A stretch of DNA of 64,000 bases from Gammaproteobacteria bacterium (lineage in GTDB: Bacteria > Pseudomonadota > Gammaproteobacteria > S012-40): the NCBI GenBank assembly GCA_029881255.1, contig JAOUMY010000003.1, positions 368,732 to 432,731 on the forward strand, read 5' to 3'. Shown in pieces: positions 47,916-57,855 of the stretch. The position numbers and the translations under genes were made by a program. Under the pieces are notes generated by a model. The model did no database searches, was not told where the DNA came from, and worked only from the letters and a program-made list of their open reading frames with translations. The stretch's first letter is position 1. Every line of letters begins with the position of its first letter.

Positions 47916-50900
47916 TCAAATATCCGTACCGGTTTTTTTGGCTATCTTGTGTAGTGACTCTAGCGCGGCATCGAAGTCATAAGATGCGATATTCTGTTCT
48001 AACTCGACAATTTCTGGCTCTATTACGTCTCTTTGGAATTGCGCCCTTAGTTCTACAATCTTTTCACTTGCGTCGGTATCACCGGATTCCAGCATTCGTG
48101 CAAACTCCTTCAAATCGACATTCTTTTTCCCTTGATCGATAGAAATGACATTGTCATTCGCTTTCTCATCGCTATCCAGATCTGCCTGGTATAACGCTTC
48201 CAAAACTCTGCTCAGTTCTTCTTCCAGATATTTCAAACGAACGAGAATTTCCTCGGTATCCACACGTTCAGCAAAGGCCATTTGCAATTTCTCTGCGCGA
48301 GATTGCGCCTCTAAAGCGCCAATATTCCCTGACACGCCTTTTAATGTATGCGCGAGACGATGGGCAGTCTCAATATCATCCACGTTGAACGCCGCCATGA
48401 ACTCATTAACAAAGCTGGAATTTTTTCTATATTTCAGCAAAAGTTTTTTGTACAAATCAAGATTATTGTTACAAATACGTAGCCCATATGCCGTATCAAT
48501 TCCCTGAATCGTTGGAAGCAAGCTGCCGTCAACAGACTGCAGACGCCTTTGTACCGTACTTGCGTCAATTTCCGTATGACAAATCCACCGCGCCAGAACC
48601 TGATACATTTTGTCGATGTCTAGTGGTTTTGAAATATAGTCATTCATACCCGCGGCGAGGCAACGCTCTCTGTCGCCAACCAAGGCATTTGCGGTCATCG
48701 CAATAATAGGCAACTTTGAAAAACGTTGCTGTTTGCGAATCTCTGCTGTAGCCGTAAAGCCGTCCATCTCTGGCATATGTACATCCATCAACACCAGGTC
48801 GAATTCCAAATTGTCAAGAAACGTCAAGGCCTCTTTGCCATGATTGGCAACCGCTATTGATAATCCCACATCCTCTAACAACTCAACGGCAAGTTCCTGG
48901 TTGATCTCGTTATCCTCAACTAGCAAAATACGATGTCCACGCAGACTGGCGAAAATATTTTCGTATGAGACCACATCTTGTTTTTCCTGTTTTACGGAAA
49001 CGACATGCTCTCCTCCCAGTGCGTCAGTCAGCGCATTGAGTAGAGATGACGGGTTCACAGGTTTTAGCAATGTTCCACGCAGGGGGAGATTATCGATGTG
49101 TTTCTTAAGTTCAGAAATCGCGTAGGCGGTTACCATAATAACAACCGGAACATGAAATAGATTCTCATCATGAAAAATGGCCTTTGTGGTTTCAATTCCA
49201 TCCATTTCCGGCATTTTCCAGTCCATCAATACCAGGCTGTAAAATTCCCCTCTTGCATCGGCTGACGCCAGTTCTTTAATTGCTTCTCTACCGGACTCGC
49301 AGGTGTTCACTTTAAATCCGAAGCTTCCAACAGCTTCTTGAAGTGTTAATCGTGCAGTTTCATTGTCATCCACAATGAGCACCCGCATGGTATGTACATC
49401 AGCAGGCAGAACAGAACGTGCCGAGTTGACGGCCTCGCCTATGCCGAGCACCGATGTAAAGTAGAAACGGCTTCCGCGTCCGGGTTCGCTGTCGAAATTG
49501 ATCTCACCGCGCATGAGCTCAACCAGACGACGTGAAATAACCAAACCCAGTCCTGTGCCGCCAAATTTGCGTGAAACAGAGCTATCTGCCTGCGTGAACG
49601 CCTGAAACAGCTTCTTGCGACTGTCTTCATCTATGCCAACACCAGTATCTTGCACTTCGAACAGTAACGTTACCTGCTTCTCTTCAGTTCGCTTCACCGA
49701 AACTCGTATCTGCAATTCGCCTTTGTGAGTGAACTTCACCGCATTGCCACCGAGATTAACAAGAACTTGAAGTAGGCGATTGGGATCACCCAATAGTTCC
49801 AACGGTACATCCGCTGCCACATGATGAATGTATTCGAGCCCCTTTTCTTGTGCCTTCAATCCCACCAGGTTGGTTAAGCGTTCCAGCAAATCGCCCAGCA
49901 TAAACGGAATACTTTCTATTTCCATATTGCCCGACTCGATTTTGGAAAAATCAAGGACATCGTTAATTATGGAAAGCAAAGAATCAGCGGAAAAATGTAC
50001 TTTTTCGATATAATTGCGCTGCTTTGCATCAAGATCGGTTCGCAAAGCAAGCGCAGACATACCGATAATAGCATTCATCGGCGTACGAATTTCGTGACTC
50101 ATCATTGCCAAGAATTCTGATTTAGCACGGCTAGCCTCTTCAGCCTTTTCGCGCTCTCTGATCAGATTCGCTTCGAATTCCCTCCTTTCCGTCAAATCGT
50201 GGACCATACCGGTAAACATTTTCCTGCCGCGATACACAATCTCGCTAATACCAAGACTGATTGGAAATTGATCACCTTGCTTATTCCTCCCTATCAAATC
50301 TCTGCTTGTCCCGATGATTCTTGCTTCCCCTGTCGTCAGGTAGCGTTCCATATAAGAATTGTGCCTAGTCCTATGAGATTCAGGCATTAAAATACTGACA
50401 TTTTTCTTGGTGACTTCTTTGGCTGTGTAGCCAAACAAAACTTCTGCGGCATGATTGAAGCTCTCAATGGTACCAGCTTCATCGATTATAATAATTGCAT
50501 CGGTAGCATTTTGTAGAATATTCCGTAAAAAGGTTTCAGATCGACGCAAATCTTCATTCGCCGCCTCGATCGCGTCAGTAGCTGATTTCAATTTCTCCTC
50601 TTCTTGTTTGCGCAGAGTAATATCTCGAATTACCGCTACTAGCGTAGGAGCAACATTTGGTTGGGAAAATATACTGAATCTCGCCTCTATGGGAAATTGT
50701 TTACCTGAGCTTGTGCAAGCGACATCTTCCAGCGTCTCACCTAGGGACTTCCCTTCCAATAGCTGAACCACCTTGTCTATGGAGTGATCCGTGTGATTGA
50801 CGAACACATCGGAAATCCTGATATGTTGAATTTCATTTTTTTCGTATCCAAATCGTGTTAGTGCACTTTGATTACAATCGACAATTTCATAGGAAACCAG

Positions 50901-51449
50901 GTCTATAAGAAATATACAGTCGCTAGTCGTATCCAGTGCAAGACGAAAACGATCATTTACGTTTCGCATTTTCTCTTGTTCGACAACAAGACTTTCGGTA
51001 TACGCCTCATTAGCCAAACAAAGACGTATGGACTTAGATAAATTTGACAATATGGGTGAAAATATTCGCGCAAACATATTCGTGTCCCGCTTATCACCCA
51101 CGCCAAGGAGGATAATATGTCCGTACTCTGGAATTTTCAGCGTTTGTTGAATAGAATATCTGTCCTGACGGATAGGCAAACACGAAAGCACAAATTCGTT
51201 ATCTTTCCATAGCGTCTTAAAAGGCTGCCCTTGCGCTCCCTTGGCAATCGGATCACCAATACTCACTTCCAACCAATTGGCACTGTCACCAAACTCTTCG
51301 TCGTTACGTACGACTAGTCCGGTCGAGAATCCTGTATGAAACATCAACCGCTGCAGCACCTTCGTCAACATAGGGCGATATTTCATCTCCGACCCCATGA
51401 CCTGACTCAAGTCATACAGAATGGAAAGTAGTTGAACTTGATCATTCAT
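47916..51449 (-). CDS. Large cytoplasmic hybrid histidine kinase: PAS-PAS-HisKA-HATPase-REC-REC-HPt
   Basis: 1177 residues without membrane helices. An N-terminal GAF-like region (about 1-150) precedes PAS1 (about 165-285) and PAS2 (about 305-425). H452 lies in FLAMMSHEIRTPMNAIIGM; the ATPase has NLGGNAVKFTHKGE, DTGVGI and GTGLGLVI. REC1 has D743 in LVLMDWKMPEMDG and REC2 has D889 in LVLMDVHMPEMDG, followed by a C-terminal HPt with H1034 in RLAHTLKGVSGNIGALEAQ. All residues for a complete His-Asp-His relay are intact. The gene starts 26 nt after a lone receiver gene on the same strand, a plausible target. No DNA-binding output is attached. Confidence 0.95.
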   Translation of the reverse strand: MNDQVQLLSILYDLSQVMGSEMKYRPMLTKVLQRLMFHTGFSTGLVVRNDEEFGDSANWLEVSIGDPIAKGAQGQPFKTLWKDNEFVLSCLPIRQDRYSIQQTLKIPEYGHIILLGVGDKRDTNMFARIFSPILSNLSKSIRLCLANEAYTESLVVEQEKMRNVNDRFRLALDTTSDCIFLIDLVSYEIVDCNQSALTRFGYEKNEIQHIRISDVFVNHTDHSIDKVVQLLEGKSLGETLEDVACTSSGKQFPIEARFSIFSQPNVAPTLVAVIRDITLRKQEEEKLKSATDAIEAANEDLRRSETFLRNILQNATDAIIIIDEAGTIESFNHAAEVLFGYTAKEVTKKNVSILMPESHRTRHNSYMERYLTTGEARIIGTSRDLIGRNKQGDQFPISLGISEIVYRGRKMFTGMVHDLTERREFEANLIREREKAEEASRAKSEFLAMMSHEIRTPMNAIIGMSALALRTDLDAKQRNYIEKVHFSADSLLSIINDVLDFSKIESGNMEIESIPFMLGDLLERLTNLVGLKAQEKGLEYIHHVAADVPLELLGDPNRLLQVLVNLGGNAVKFTHKGELQIRVSVKRTEEKQVTLLFEVQDTGVGIDEDSRKKLFQAFTQADSSVSRKFGGTGLGLVISRRLVELMRGEINFDSEPGRGSRFYFTSVLGIGEAVNSARSVLPADVHTMRVLIVDDNETARLTLQEAVGSFGFKVNTCESGREAIKELASADARGEFYSLVLMDWKMPEMDGIETTKAIFHDENLFHVPVVIMVTAYAISELKKHIDNLPLRGTLLKPVNPSSLLNALTDALGGEHVVSVKQEKQDVVSYENIFASLRGHRILLVEDNEINQELAVELLEDVGLSIAVANHGKEALTFLDNLEFDLVLMDVHMPEMDGFTATAEIRKQQRFSKLPIIAMTANALVGDRERCLAAGMNDYISKPLDIDKMYQVLARWICHTEIDASTVQRRLQSVDGSLLPTIQGIDTAYGLRICNNNLDLYKKLLLKYRKNSSFVNEFMAAFNVDDIETAHRLAHTLKGVSGNIGALEAQSRAEKLQMAFAERVDTEEILVRLKYLEEELSRVLEALYQADLDSDEKANDNVISIDQGKKNVDLKEFARMLESGDTDASEKIVELRAQFQRDVIEPEIVELEQNIASYDFDAALESLHKIAKKTGTDI

Positions 51450-51475
51450 AGCGCTTTCTCACCATTGTAATTCTG

Positions 51476-51850
51476 CTAGGCGACAAATTTCTTTACGCAC
51501 TTCAGGAGTTCAGAAGGTACTATGGGTTTTTTGATAAAGTCGCTTGCCCCAACCTCAAGTCCTTTTTTGTAATCGCCATCGCCTCCGAGCGCGCTAAGAA
51601 ATACCACGGGAATATCTCTAGTCTTCTGGTTACTCTTAAGCGCGAGACAAACTTCATATCCATCCATTTCCGGCATCACGACATCTAACAACACGAGATC
51701 CACTGGCTCATTTGATAACGCAATTTTTAAGGCTCTCTCGCCTCGTGTGGCTGCTTTTACTCTGAATTGTGTCCGCAGTGTGTTAACCGATATGTCTATA
51801 TTGTCAGGGTTATCGTCAACCACAAGTATCACAGGTGAATCTTTACTCAT
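51476..51850 (-). CDS. Single-domain response regulator
   Basis: 124-residue receiver with nothing attached. It begins ILVVDDNPDNIDISVNTL, has the acceptor Asp in VDLVLLDVVMPEMDGYEV, a Ser switch in VVFLSALGG and the lysine in FIKKPIVPSELL. First gene of a two-gene unit with the large hybrid kinase. It could be a shuttle between kinases or a CheY-like protein-binding output. Confidence 0.94.
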   Translation of the reverse strand: MSKDSPVILVVDDNPDNIDISVNTLRTQFRVKAATRGERALKIALSNEPVDLVLLDVVMPEMDGYEVCLALKSNQKTRDIPVVFLSALGGDGDYKKGLEVGASDFIKKPIVPSELLKCVKKFVA

Positions 51851-52125
51851 CTAGCATTCGTCCTAGGCATTAACCGTATGGAGCAGTAGAAAACAACTAT
51901 ATTGAAAGTGTAAATAAGCGCGTGCACATTAACCATGCGCAGCTCTTGTTAATTATCGTAAGTGAGAGCGGCTTATTAACAATGAATTGTATAATTTTAA
52001 TGCACAACAACTAAAAAAAGTAAACAGTCGTAAATTGTAACTAGCCATCTCTGTTAAACCATAAACCACGCCACAAATCGGACGCTAGAGCTTATTAAAT
52101 ATTCGCATTTTTAATTCAAGGCAAA

Positions 52126-53823
52126 ATGACAACCAATTTTACACGTCCATTTGTTCACCCTCTGCTGATGAGTGACATATCGAAAAATATGCCATTCTCA
52201 ATGCAGGGTATTGCCTTAAGCTCGCTGGTATTTTCGATATTGCTTTATAGGGAGACAAGTGACTTGATGTCTCTCGCATGGGCGACGTTATTGCTTATGC
52301 TATACGGTGCCATTGTGTACTATTTCAGTGAAATACTTCCTTTGGATATTAGGGGAAACTCACGAAAGAGCAGGTCCTGGGAATCACGACTGGCGCTAGG
52401 CAGTGCTGTTGCGGGTTTTATTTGGGGTGTGGGAGGTTACCTATTCGTTCCCGAAAACAATGCTGTATTATCACTTATCTATGCGCTATTTACCGCTGGC
52501 TTCTGCTCAATCACTTGCATAGTGTTTTCCTCCAGCGCCGAAGTATTTCCCTCGTTTTCGATACCTCCCTTACTTCTGAGCAGCGCTTTATTTTTTCGCC
52601 TTACTGATAGCCTAAATGCGCTAATTGGTACATGCATTATCTTTTATCTATTGATTTTACTAATTGCGCATCGTCGATTGAATTTTTCGGTAAAACATCG
52701 CCTGATATTGGAAGTAAGAAACAATCGCCTAATCAGTCGTATGCGCCTTTCCGAGGATCGACTCAATGAAGAAACTGTCAAGCTCAACAAAGAAATCAGG
52801 CAGCATGCTAACGCGATGGTTAGTTTGCTTGAATCTAGAGAATATCTTCAGGATATCGTCAGCTGTACTTCAAGTGCACTGATTGTGACGGACTGTAATG
52901 GGTATATTGAGCTAGTCAACAACCGCGCTGAAACCATACTGTCCTATGAGGCCAAGGAACTCGTCAATCGCAATATCAGCACCATATTACCCCAGGAGTT
53001 TTCCAGCCCTCACAGAATGATGATACAAAACTTTCTGAAAAAAGGCAGTTTCCAGCGTGGTGTCCAACTTGTCGAGGCTGAATCGCTGGTTGTCGACAAA
53101 TTCAAAACACTGATTCCTGTTATGGTGAGCCTTAGCCAGACTATCATTCGGGGAAATATCGCATTCATCGTCAACATCAGAGACATGACTCTCGAAAAAA
53201 GCGACCGTGAAGCACTATTGGAGAAACAAAAAGAGCTCGAAGAAGCCAAAGAAAGACTTAGTATGGCCAATCGCAGTCTAAACGTCCTCGCCACAACGGA
53301 CGGACTGACAGGTTTGGCCAATCGCCGCCATTTCGATATGTGTATTCAAAAAGAGTGGAAGAGGAGTCAGCGCTATAACACGAATATTGCTGTACTGATC
53401 TTGGATGTCGATCATTTCAAGCAATTCAACGATACCTTCGGTCATCAGAAAGGTGACCAGTGCCTAATGATGGTAGCGGAGGCTATCAAAAACGTCGGCG
53501 GCACAAATCGTCCAGATGACGTTGTTGCCAGATACGGTGGAGAAGAATTCGTCATCATGCTAAGCAATCCGACGCAGGATCATTCATACACGTTAGCCGA
53601 GTCTATACGGCGAAAAATATGGGCCATCGGTGCACACGAGTGCGACTTCGATACTTCCAAAAACTTCAGTTTAACCATAAGTATCGGTTGTGCGTATTGT
53701 GCGGACACGAGCTCCTGCACTCCTGCGGAACTGATTCAACTTGCTGACAAATCACTATATCGCGCTAAAGAGAAGGGAAGAAACTGTACTGTATTTGAGG
53801 AGTATAGGGGTACAAATGAGTAG
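52126..53823 (+). CDS. Membrane PAS-GGDEF diguanylate cyclase
   Basis: 565 residues. About six N-terminal membrane helices (27-181), a coiled coil, a PAS domain (about 235-355) with ALIVTDCNGYIELVNNRAE, a second coiled coil, and a GGDEF domain. The active-site motif is GGEEF (471-475) in RYGGEEFVIML, and the inhibitory I-site RxxD is intact (R462-P-D-D465, same spacing as PleD). It is expected to make c-di-GMP with product feedback. Overlaps the HD-GYP gene by 8 nt, so synthesis and breakdown are translationally linked. Confidence 0.94.
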   Translation: MTTNFTRPFVHPLLMSDISKNMPFSMQGIALSSLVFSILLYRETSDLMSLAWATLLLMLYGAIVYYFSEILPLDIRGNSRKSRSWESRLALGSAVAGFIWGVGGYLFVPENNAVLSLIYALFTAGFCSITCIVFSSSAEVFPSFSIPPLLLSSALFFRLTDSLNALIGTCIIFYLLILLIAHRRLNFSVKHRLILEVRNNRLISRMRLSEDRLNEETVKLNKEIRQHANAMVSLLESREYLQDIVSCTSSALIVTDCNGYIELVNNRAETILSYEAKELVNRNISTILPQEFSSPHRMMIQNFLKKGSFQRGVQLVEAESLVVDKFKTLIPVMVSLSQTIIRGNIAFIVNIRDMTLEKSDREALLEKQKELEEAKERLSMANRSLNVLATTDGLTGLANRRHFDMCIQKEWKRSQRYNTNIAVLILDVDHFKQFNDTFGHQKGDQCLMMVAEAIKNVGGTNRPDDVVARYGGEEFVIMLSNPTQDHSYTLAESIRRKIWAIGAHECDFDTSKNFSLTISIGCAYCADTSSCTPAELIQLADKSLYRAKEKGRNCTVFEEYRGTNE

Positions 53824-54910
53824 AAACGCCAATCTAAGAATGATCGAAGAGGACGTACGCCATCGAGTTCTTGTGGTGGACGATATGCCGGAGAATATTG
53901 ACCTTCTATGTTCAATTCTTGAGGATGACTATACCGTCGTTGTTGCCACGTCGGCGGTCAAAGCGCTTGAAATATGCACAGGCCCGAACAGTCCAGATAT
54001 CGTGGTCATGGACGTCATCATGCCCGATCTGGACGGCTTTACCGCATGTAAACGGTTAAAGGAAAATCCTGCCACGAGTGATATTCCTTTAATCTTCATA
54101 ACCGCGCTCTCTAACAATGAAGATCAGAGTAGAGGTCTGGAGCTTGGCGCATCGGATTACATATATAAGCCCTTCAATCCAGGGCTCGTAAAAACGAGAA
54201 TTCGCAATCAACTCATGCAAAAACAATATGCCGCCAAGCTTGAACGCGAAGTTGCAAACAGAACCTCAGAACTACTCGTAATGAAACAGGTCACCATGCA
54301 GGCCATGGGTACCCTGGCAGAGTATCGCGACCCGGAGACTGGGGCGCATATTCTGCGTACGCAGAATTATGTACGTGTTTTAGCCATTCATCTGTCGAGA
54401 GCTCCTAAGTACCATAGCGTTCTTACAGATGATTTTATTAACATGTTGTTTCAGTCAGCGCCTTTGCACGATATCGGAAAAATCGGTATCCGAGACAACA
54501 TTCTTCTAAAACCCGGCTCTTTGACAGACGATGAGTTTACTGAAATGAAGACGCACACTGTGTTGGGTAGAGACGCCATACTCAAAGCAAGTACGGGTTT
54601 GGGGGATAACTCCTTTTTACGCATCGCCGCTGAAATTGCCGCATCACACCATGAAAAATGGGATGGTAGCGGTTATCCACTCGGTCTCAAGGCAGACGAA
54701 ATCCCCATTAGTGGCCGATTAATGGCGCTGGCTGATGTTTATGATGCGCTGATAAGCAAACGAGTCTACAAACCCGCATTCAGTCATGAGAAGGCGAAAT
54801 CCATAATTCTTGAAGGCAAGGGAACGCATTTCGATCCAGAAGTTGTTGATGCCTTCGTCGCTAAAGAACATGAATTTATAAAGATTGCCAGCCAATACAA
54901 AGACGAATAG
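53816..54910 (+). CDS. Response regulator with HD-GYP c-di-GMP phosphodiesterase output
   Basis: 364 residues from ATG 53816; the frame is open 25 codons upstream inside the cyclase gene, but the receiver begins naturally after MSRNANLRMIEEDV. Receiver acceptor D66 is in DIVVMDVIMPDLDG and the lysine in YIYKPF. After a coiled coil, the HD-GYP domain has HD at 218-219 (APLHDIGKIGI), HHEKWDGSGYP (GYP about 286-288) and ALADVYDAL, all needed for metal-dependent hydrolysis. RpfG-like architecture. It is expected to be switched by phosphorylation, probably from one of the neighbouring hybrid kinases. Confidence 0.95.
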   Translation: MSRNANLRMIEEDVRHRVLVVDDMPENIDLLCSILEDDYTVVVATSAVKALEICTGPNSPDIVVMDVIMPDLDGFTACKRLKENPATSDIPLIFITALSNNEDQSRGLELGASDYIYKPFNPGLVKTRIRNQLMQKQYAAKLEREVANRTSELLVMKQVTMQAMGTLAEYRDPETGAHILRTQNYVRVLAIHLSRAPKYHSVLTDDFINMLFQSAPLHDIGKIGIRDNILLKPGSLTDDEFTEMKTHTVLGRDAILKASTGLGDNSFLRIAAEIAASHHEKWDGSGYPLGLKADEIPISGRLMALADVYDALISKRVYKPAFSHEKAKSIILEGKGTHFDPEVVDAFVAKEHEFIKIASQYKDE

Positions 54911-54925
54911 AGCTTCCGTAAATCT

Positions 54926-57556
54926 ATGCCACCTCTTGCACAGGCTATGATTATTGATGAAAATCCAGAGTACTTGCAGATTCTGCAACGCTTATTGGAG
55001 ACGGGTGGATATGCCGTAAGGGCAACAGCCAATAGTGAGAGCGCGCTTCGAGACATACAAAACAGTCGTCCTGATATTATTTTGATGGACTTCTCCATAC
55101 TAAACTCAGGAAAACTTGATCTCAGTCGCGAGTTAAAAAAGGATAAGACGCTTTCGGAGATTCCGCTTATTTTTATCAGCGAAAAGCATCAGTCTGTCGA
55201 CATAGTCGAAGCCTTTATGAAAGGCGGTGTAGATTACATCTCCAAGCCTTTTAACGAAATAGAAGTACTCGCCAGGGTACAGACACATCTAGCGAATTTT
55301 CGCGCCAAACAGGAAATACAAAAGGCACGACTTGAGGCGGAAAAAGCAAGTCAGGCAAAAAGCATGTTTCTTGCCAATATGTCTCATGAAATTCGCACAC
55401 CGCTAAATGCAATCACCGGCATGACCTATCTTGTACTGCAGAGCGAGCTGAGTGAAAAGCAGAAGAAATTTGTACGCCGCATTCAACAGTCGTCAGAACT
55501 GTTAATGGCGCTAATAAATGACATATTGGATTTCTCCAAGGTCGAGGCCAACCAATTGGCCATCGAGCAGATTCCTTTTGAGCTCAGCGATGTATTCGAG
55601 AATCTCAACAATATTCTCTCTATCAAATCGAATGAAACGCAATTGGAATTTGTCTTTGATAAGGATCCCAATATTCCCGATGGATTAGTCGGCGACCCGC
55701 TTCGACTTGGTCAGGTCCTGGTAAATCTTAGCGGAAATGCGTTTAAGTTTACCAAAGAGGGCCAAATCATTGTTCGTGCGATATTGATTAACTCTTCAGC
55801 TTCCACTGTCAGGCTACGCTTCGAGATAGAGGATAGCGGAGTTGGCATATCCGAAGAGGCTACATCACGATTATTCAAGAGCTTCTCTCAAGCAGACAAT
55901 TCCGTTTCCCGAGTTTACGGCGGAACTGGCCTGGGACTGGCAATCTGCAAAAGCCTGGTTGAGTTAATGAATGGCAATATCGGATTCGAGAGCAAAGAAG
56001 GCAAAGGCAGCAAATTCTTTTTTGAACTCCCTTTTTTGATCGACAAAGACCATGAGCTCACTAGAAACGAAATCCCTAAAGAGTTTGACAAATTTCATAC
56101 CGTCATCGTCGATGACAACACTGCCAGCGGCGACATACTTACAAAAATGCTGAAGGCCTTTGGGCACAAAGTATCGTGTTACACTTCAACTTCGGAAGCC
56201 TTAAGCTCCATAAAGGAAAAAAGCGCTATTCAGCCAGTCGATCTAATTTTGCTTGATTGGTCCGCGACGAACTTTAGCAGCCATATTTTTAAAGCACAGC
56301 TGAATGAATTAAAATTGGATACACAGCCCAAAGTGCTGATAATGTCGAATGGATTTGAAGCGGAGCGAGAAAAGTATCTTTTCAAAAAAGAAGATGAAGA
56401 TTCCATACTAATTAAACCAATCACCCCTTCGACATTGCTTGACAATATTCTCACGCTACTTGGGAAGCCCTTAGTCACCGCAAACAAGGAAAACAGGAGC
56501 AAATCGCGTATAAAGAATGCTCGCCGCCAGATTCGCGGAGCAAACATTTTGCTTGCCGAGGACAATGAGGTCAATCAGGAACTGGGGGTCGAACTTCTCA
56601 GTCGCTGTGGCGCAAATGTCACGCTGGTATCCAACGGCCTTGAGGCAATAGATGCTCTCACCAGACAGCACTATGATGTCGTGCTAATGGACATTGAAAT
56701 GCCTAAACTCGATGGAATTTCTGCCGTGAAAGAAATCCGTAAAAACAAACAGTTTCAACATACGCCTATTATAGCCATGACTGCATTCGCGCTTAGCCAG
56801 GATCGACGTCGCGCACTGGAGGCCGGGATGAACGACTACATTACCAAGCCACTTGATCCGGCGAAACTCTATCTCACCATCGCAAAATACCACCAGAGCG
56901 ATTTATCTCAGAGTGGCCAAGACAACAGCACGCATAGTGAACCTATTTATTTCGATGACGACGTTAAACAAACCTTAGAAACAATAGAAGGCATCGACAC
57001 CAGCGAGGGACTCGCTCGCTGCGAGGGCAATGTCGACCTTTATAAACGCCTGTTAAAGCGATACTACGAAAGAATTAGACGATTTGAGGGTGAGCTAAGC
57101 AAGGCCTTGGACAAAGGTGATGTAAACGAGACCATGCACCTCGCACACAGCTTAAAAGGGGCCTCTGCAAACGTTGGCGCGACCCAAGTCTATTTGGAGG
57201 CGGTCACATTGGAGTTCTACTGTCGAAACGATAGTTTCCAGAGTCTGTTACGCGAACAGTTGAGAAATGTCGTCGTCGCTATAAATGTATTAGTGAAGAA
57301 TCAACCATCATTTATTGATAATGACGACAACAGTTCGACTGGGGCAATTACAGACATCAACGCACATCTCGAAGAACTCTCGATATTACTCGAACAATCT
57401 GATAGTCGTGCCAGCGCCATGATAGAACAGCTTAACACAAGCAATATTGATGGATTGGCAGGGTATGTTGACGAAATGCAAAAGGCAATTAAAAGCTACG
57501 ACTTCGAAAAAGCATCCACAATCCTGCAGAAAATGCTATTACGCAAGGCGGGATGA
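54926..57556 (+). CDS. Soluble hybrid kinase: REC-HisKA-HATPase-REC-REC-HPt
   Basis: 876 residues, no membrane helix. An N-terminal receiver (D55 in DIILMDFSIL, K107) is followed by H154 in [19 protein letters not shown] and an ATPase (NLSGNAFKFTKEGQ, DSGVGI, GTGLGLAI). A divergent receiver (D444 in LILLDWSATNF, lacking the usual MPxxDG) and a canonical receiver (D589 in VVLMDIEMPKLDG) follow, then a C-terminal HPt with H741 in LAHSLKGASANVGA. The N-terminal receiver means it can accept phosphate from another kinase. It starts 15 nt after the HD-GYP gene and is the third gene of the cyclase/phosphodiesterase operon. Confidence 0.95.
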   Translation: MPPLAQAMIIDENPEYLQILQRLLETGGYAVRATANSESALRDIQNSRPDIILMDFSILNSGKLDLSRELKKDKTLSEIPLIFISEKHQSVDIVEAFMKGGVDYISKPFNEIEVLARVQTHLANFRAKQEIQKARLEAEKASQAKSMFLANMSHEIRTPLNAITGMTYLVLQSELSEKQKKFVRRIQQSSELLMALINDILDFSKVEANQLAIEQIPFELSDVFENLNNILSIKSNETQLEFVFDKDPNIPDGLVGDPLRLGQVLVNLSGNAFKFTKEGQIIVRAILINSSASTVRLRFEIEDSGVGISEEATSRLFKSFSQADNSVSRVYGGTGLGLAICKSLVELMNGNIGFESKEGKGSKFFFELPFLIDKDHELTRNEIPKEFDKFHTVIVDDNTASGDILTKMLKAFGHKVSCYTSTSEALSSIKEKSAIQPVDLILLDWSATNFSSHIFKAQLNELKLDTQPKVLIMSNGFEAEREKYLFKKEDEDSILIKPITPSTLLDNILTLLGKPLVTANKENRSKSRIKNARRQIRGANILLAEDNEVNQELGVELLSRCGANVTLVSNGLEAIDALTRQHYDVVLMDIEMPKLDGISAVKEIRKNKQFQHTPIIAMTAFALSQDRRRALEAGMNDYITKPLDPAKLYLTIAKYHQSDLSQSGQDNSTHSEPIYFDDDVKQTLETIEGIDTSEGLARCEGNVDLYKRLLKRYYERIRRFEGELSKALDKGDVNETMHLAHSLKGASANVGATQVYLEAVTLEFYCRNDSFQSLLREQLRNVVVAINVLVKNQPSFIDNDDNSSTGAITDINAHLEELSILLEQSDSRASAMIEQLNTSNIDGLAGYVDEMQKAIKSYDFEKASTILQKMLLRKAG

Positions 57557-57558
57557 GA

Positions 57559-57714
57559 TTATTTCGCAACCCATACATGGGTAAAGCCAATCATCTTGCC
57601 GTTTGATCCCTTCTTTACATGAGAAGAATCACCACCGTACAAGGTTAACGACGTAAATAGTAAAACCACCCCAAAAACAGCAACCATGCTGTAGAAAATG
57701 TACTGTCTCCACAT
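57559..57714 (-). CDS. 51-residue single-helix membrane peptide
   Basis: ATG at 57714, TAA at 57561-57559. The product starts MWRQYIFYSMVAVFGVVLLF, a clear membrane helix (about 5-25), and ends with a short basic, aromatic tail (SSHVKKGSNGKMIGFTHVWVAK). AGGGG about 7 nt upstream serves as ribosome-binding site. It is convergent with the hybrid kinase (2 nt between stops). Family not recognised. Confidence 0.65.
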   Translation of the reverse strand: MWRQYIFYSMVAVFGVVLLFTSLTLYGGDSSHVKKGSNGKMIGFTHVWVAK

Positions 57715-57822
57715 GACGCACCCCTAATTGTAACCATGTATGTCTAGGTTAGCGGACGTTTAGCGAAATCCTCCTGTGACAGAGTTCTCAGTTTTAATAA
57801 CAATTGGGAAAATCGCCCCAAA

Positions 57823-57855
57823 ACTCACATGAATGCGTCTAAGACGCATTCATGT
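57823..57855 (-). terminator. Hairpin terminator containing the stop codon of the MTHFR-like gene
   Basis: Perfect 13-bp stem (57827-57839 with 57843-57855) with a 3-nt loop. On the minus strand it is followed by GAGTTTT. The TGA of the upstream gene lies within the first arm. Confidence 0.7.

Noticed and set aside
47695-47982. Plus-strand frame giving a Trp/Val/Ala-rich repeat protein of 95 residues
   Set aside because: It is the shifted frame of the MGG repeat tract, starts at a GTG without a ribosome-binding site and runs into the hybrid kinase gene. The MGG frame has the AGGAGG at correct spacing.
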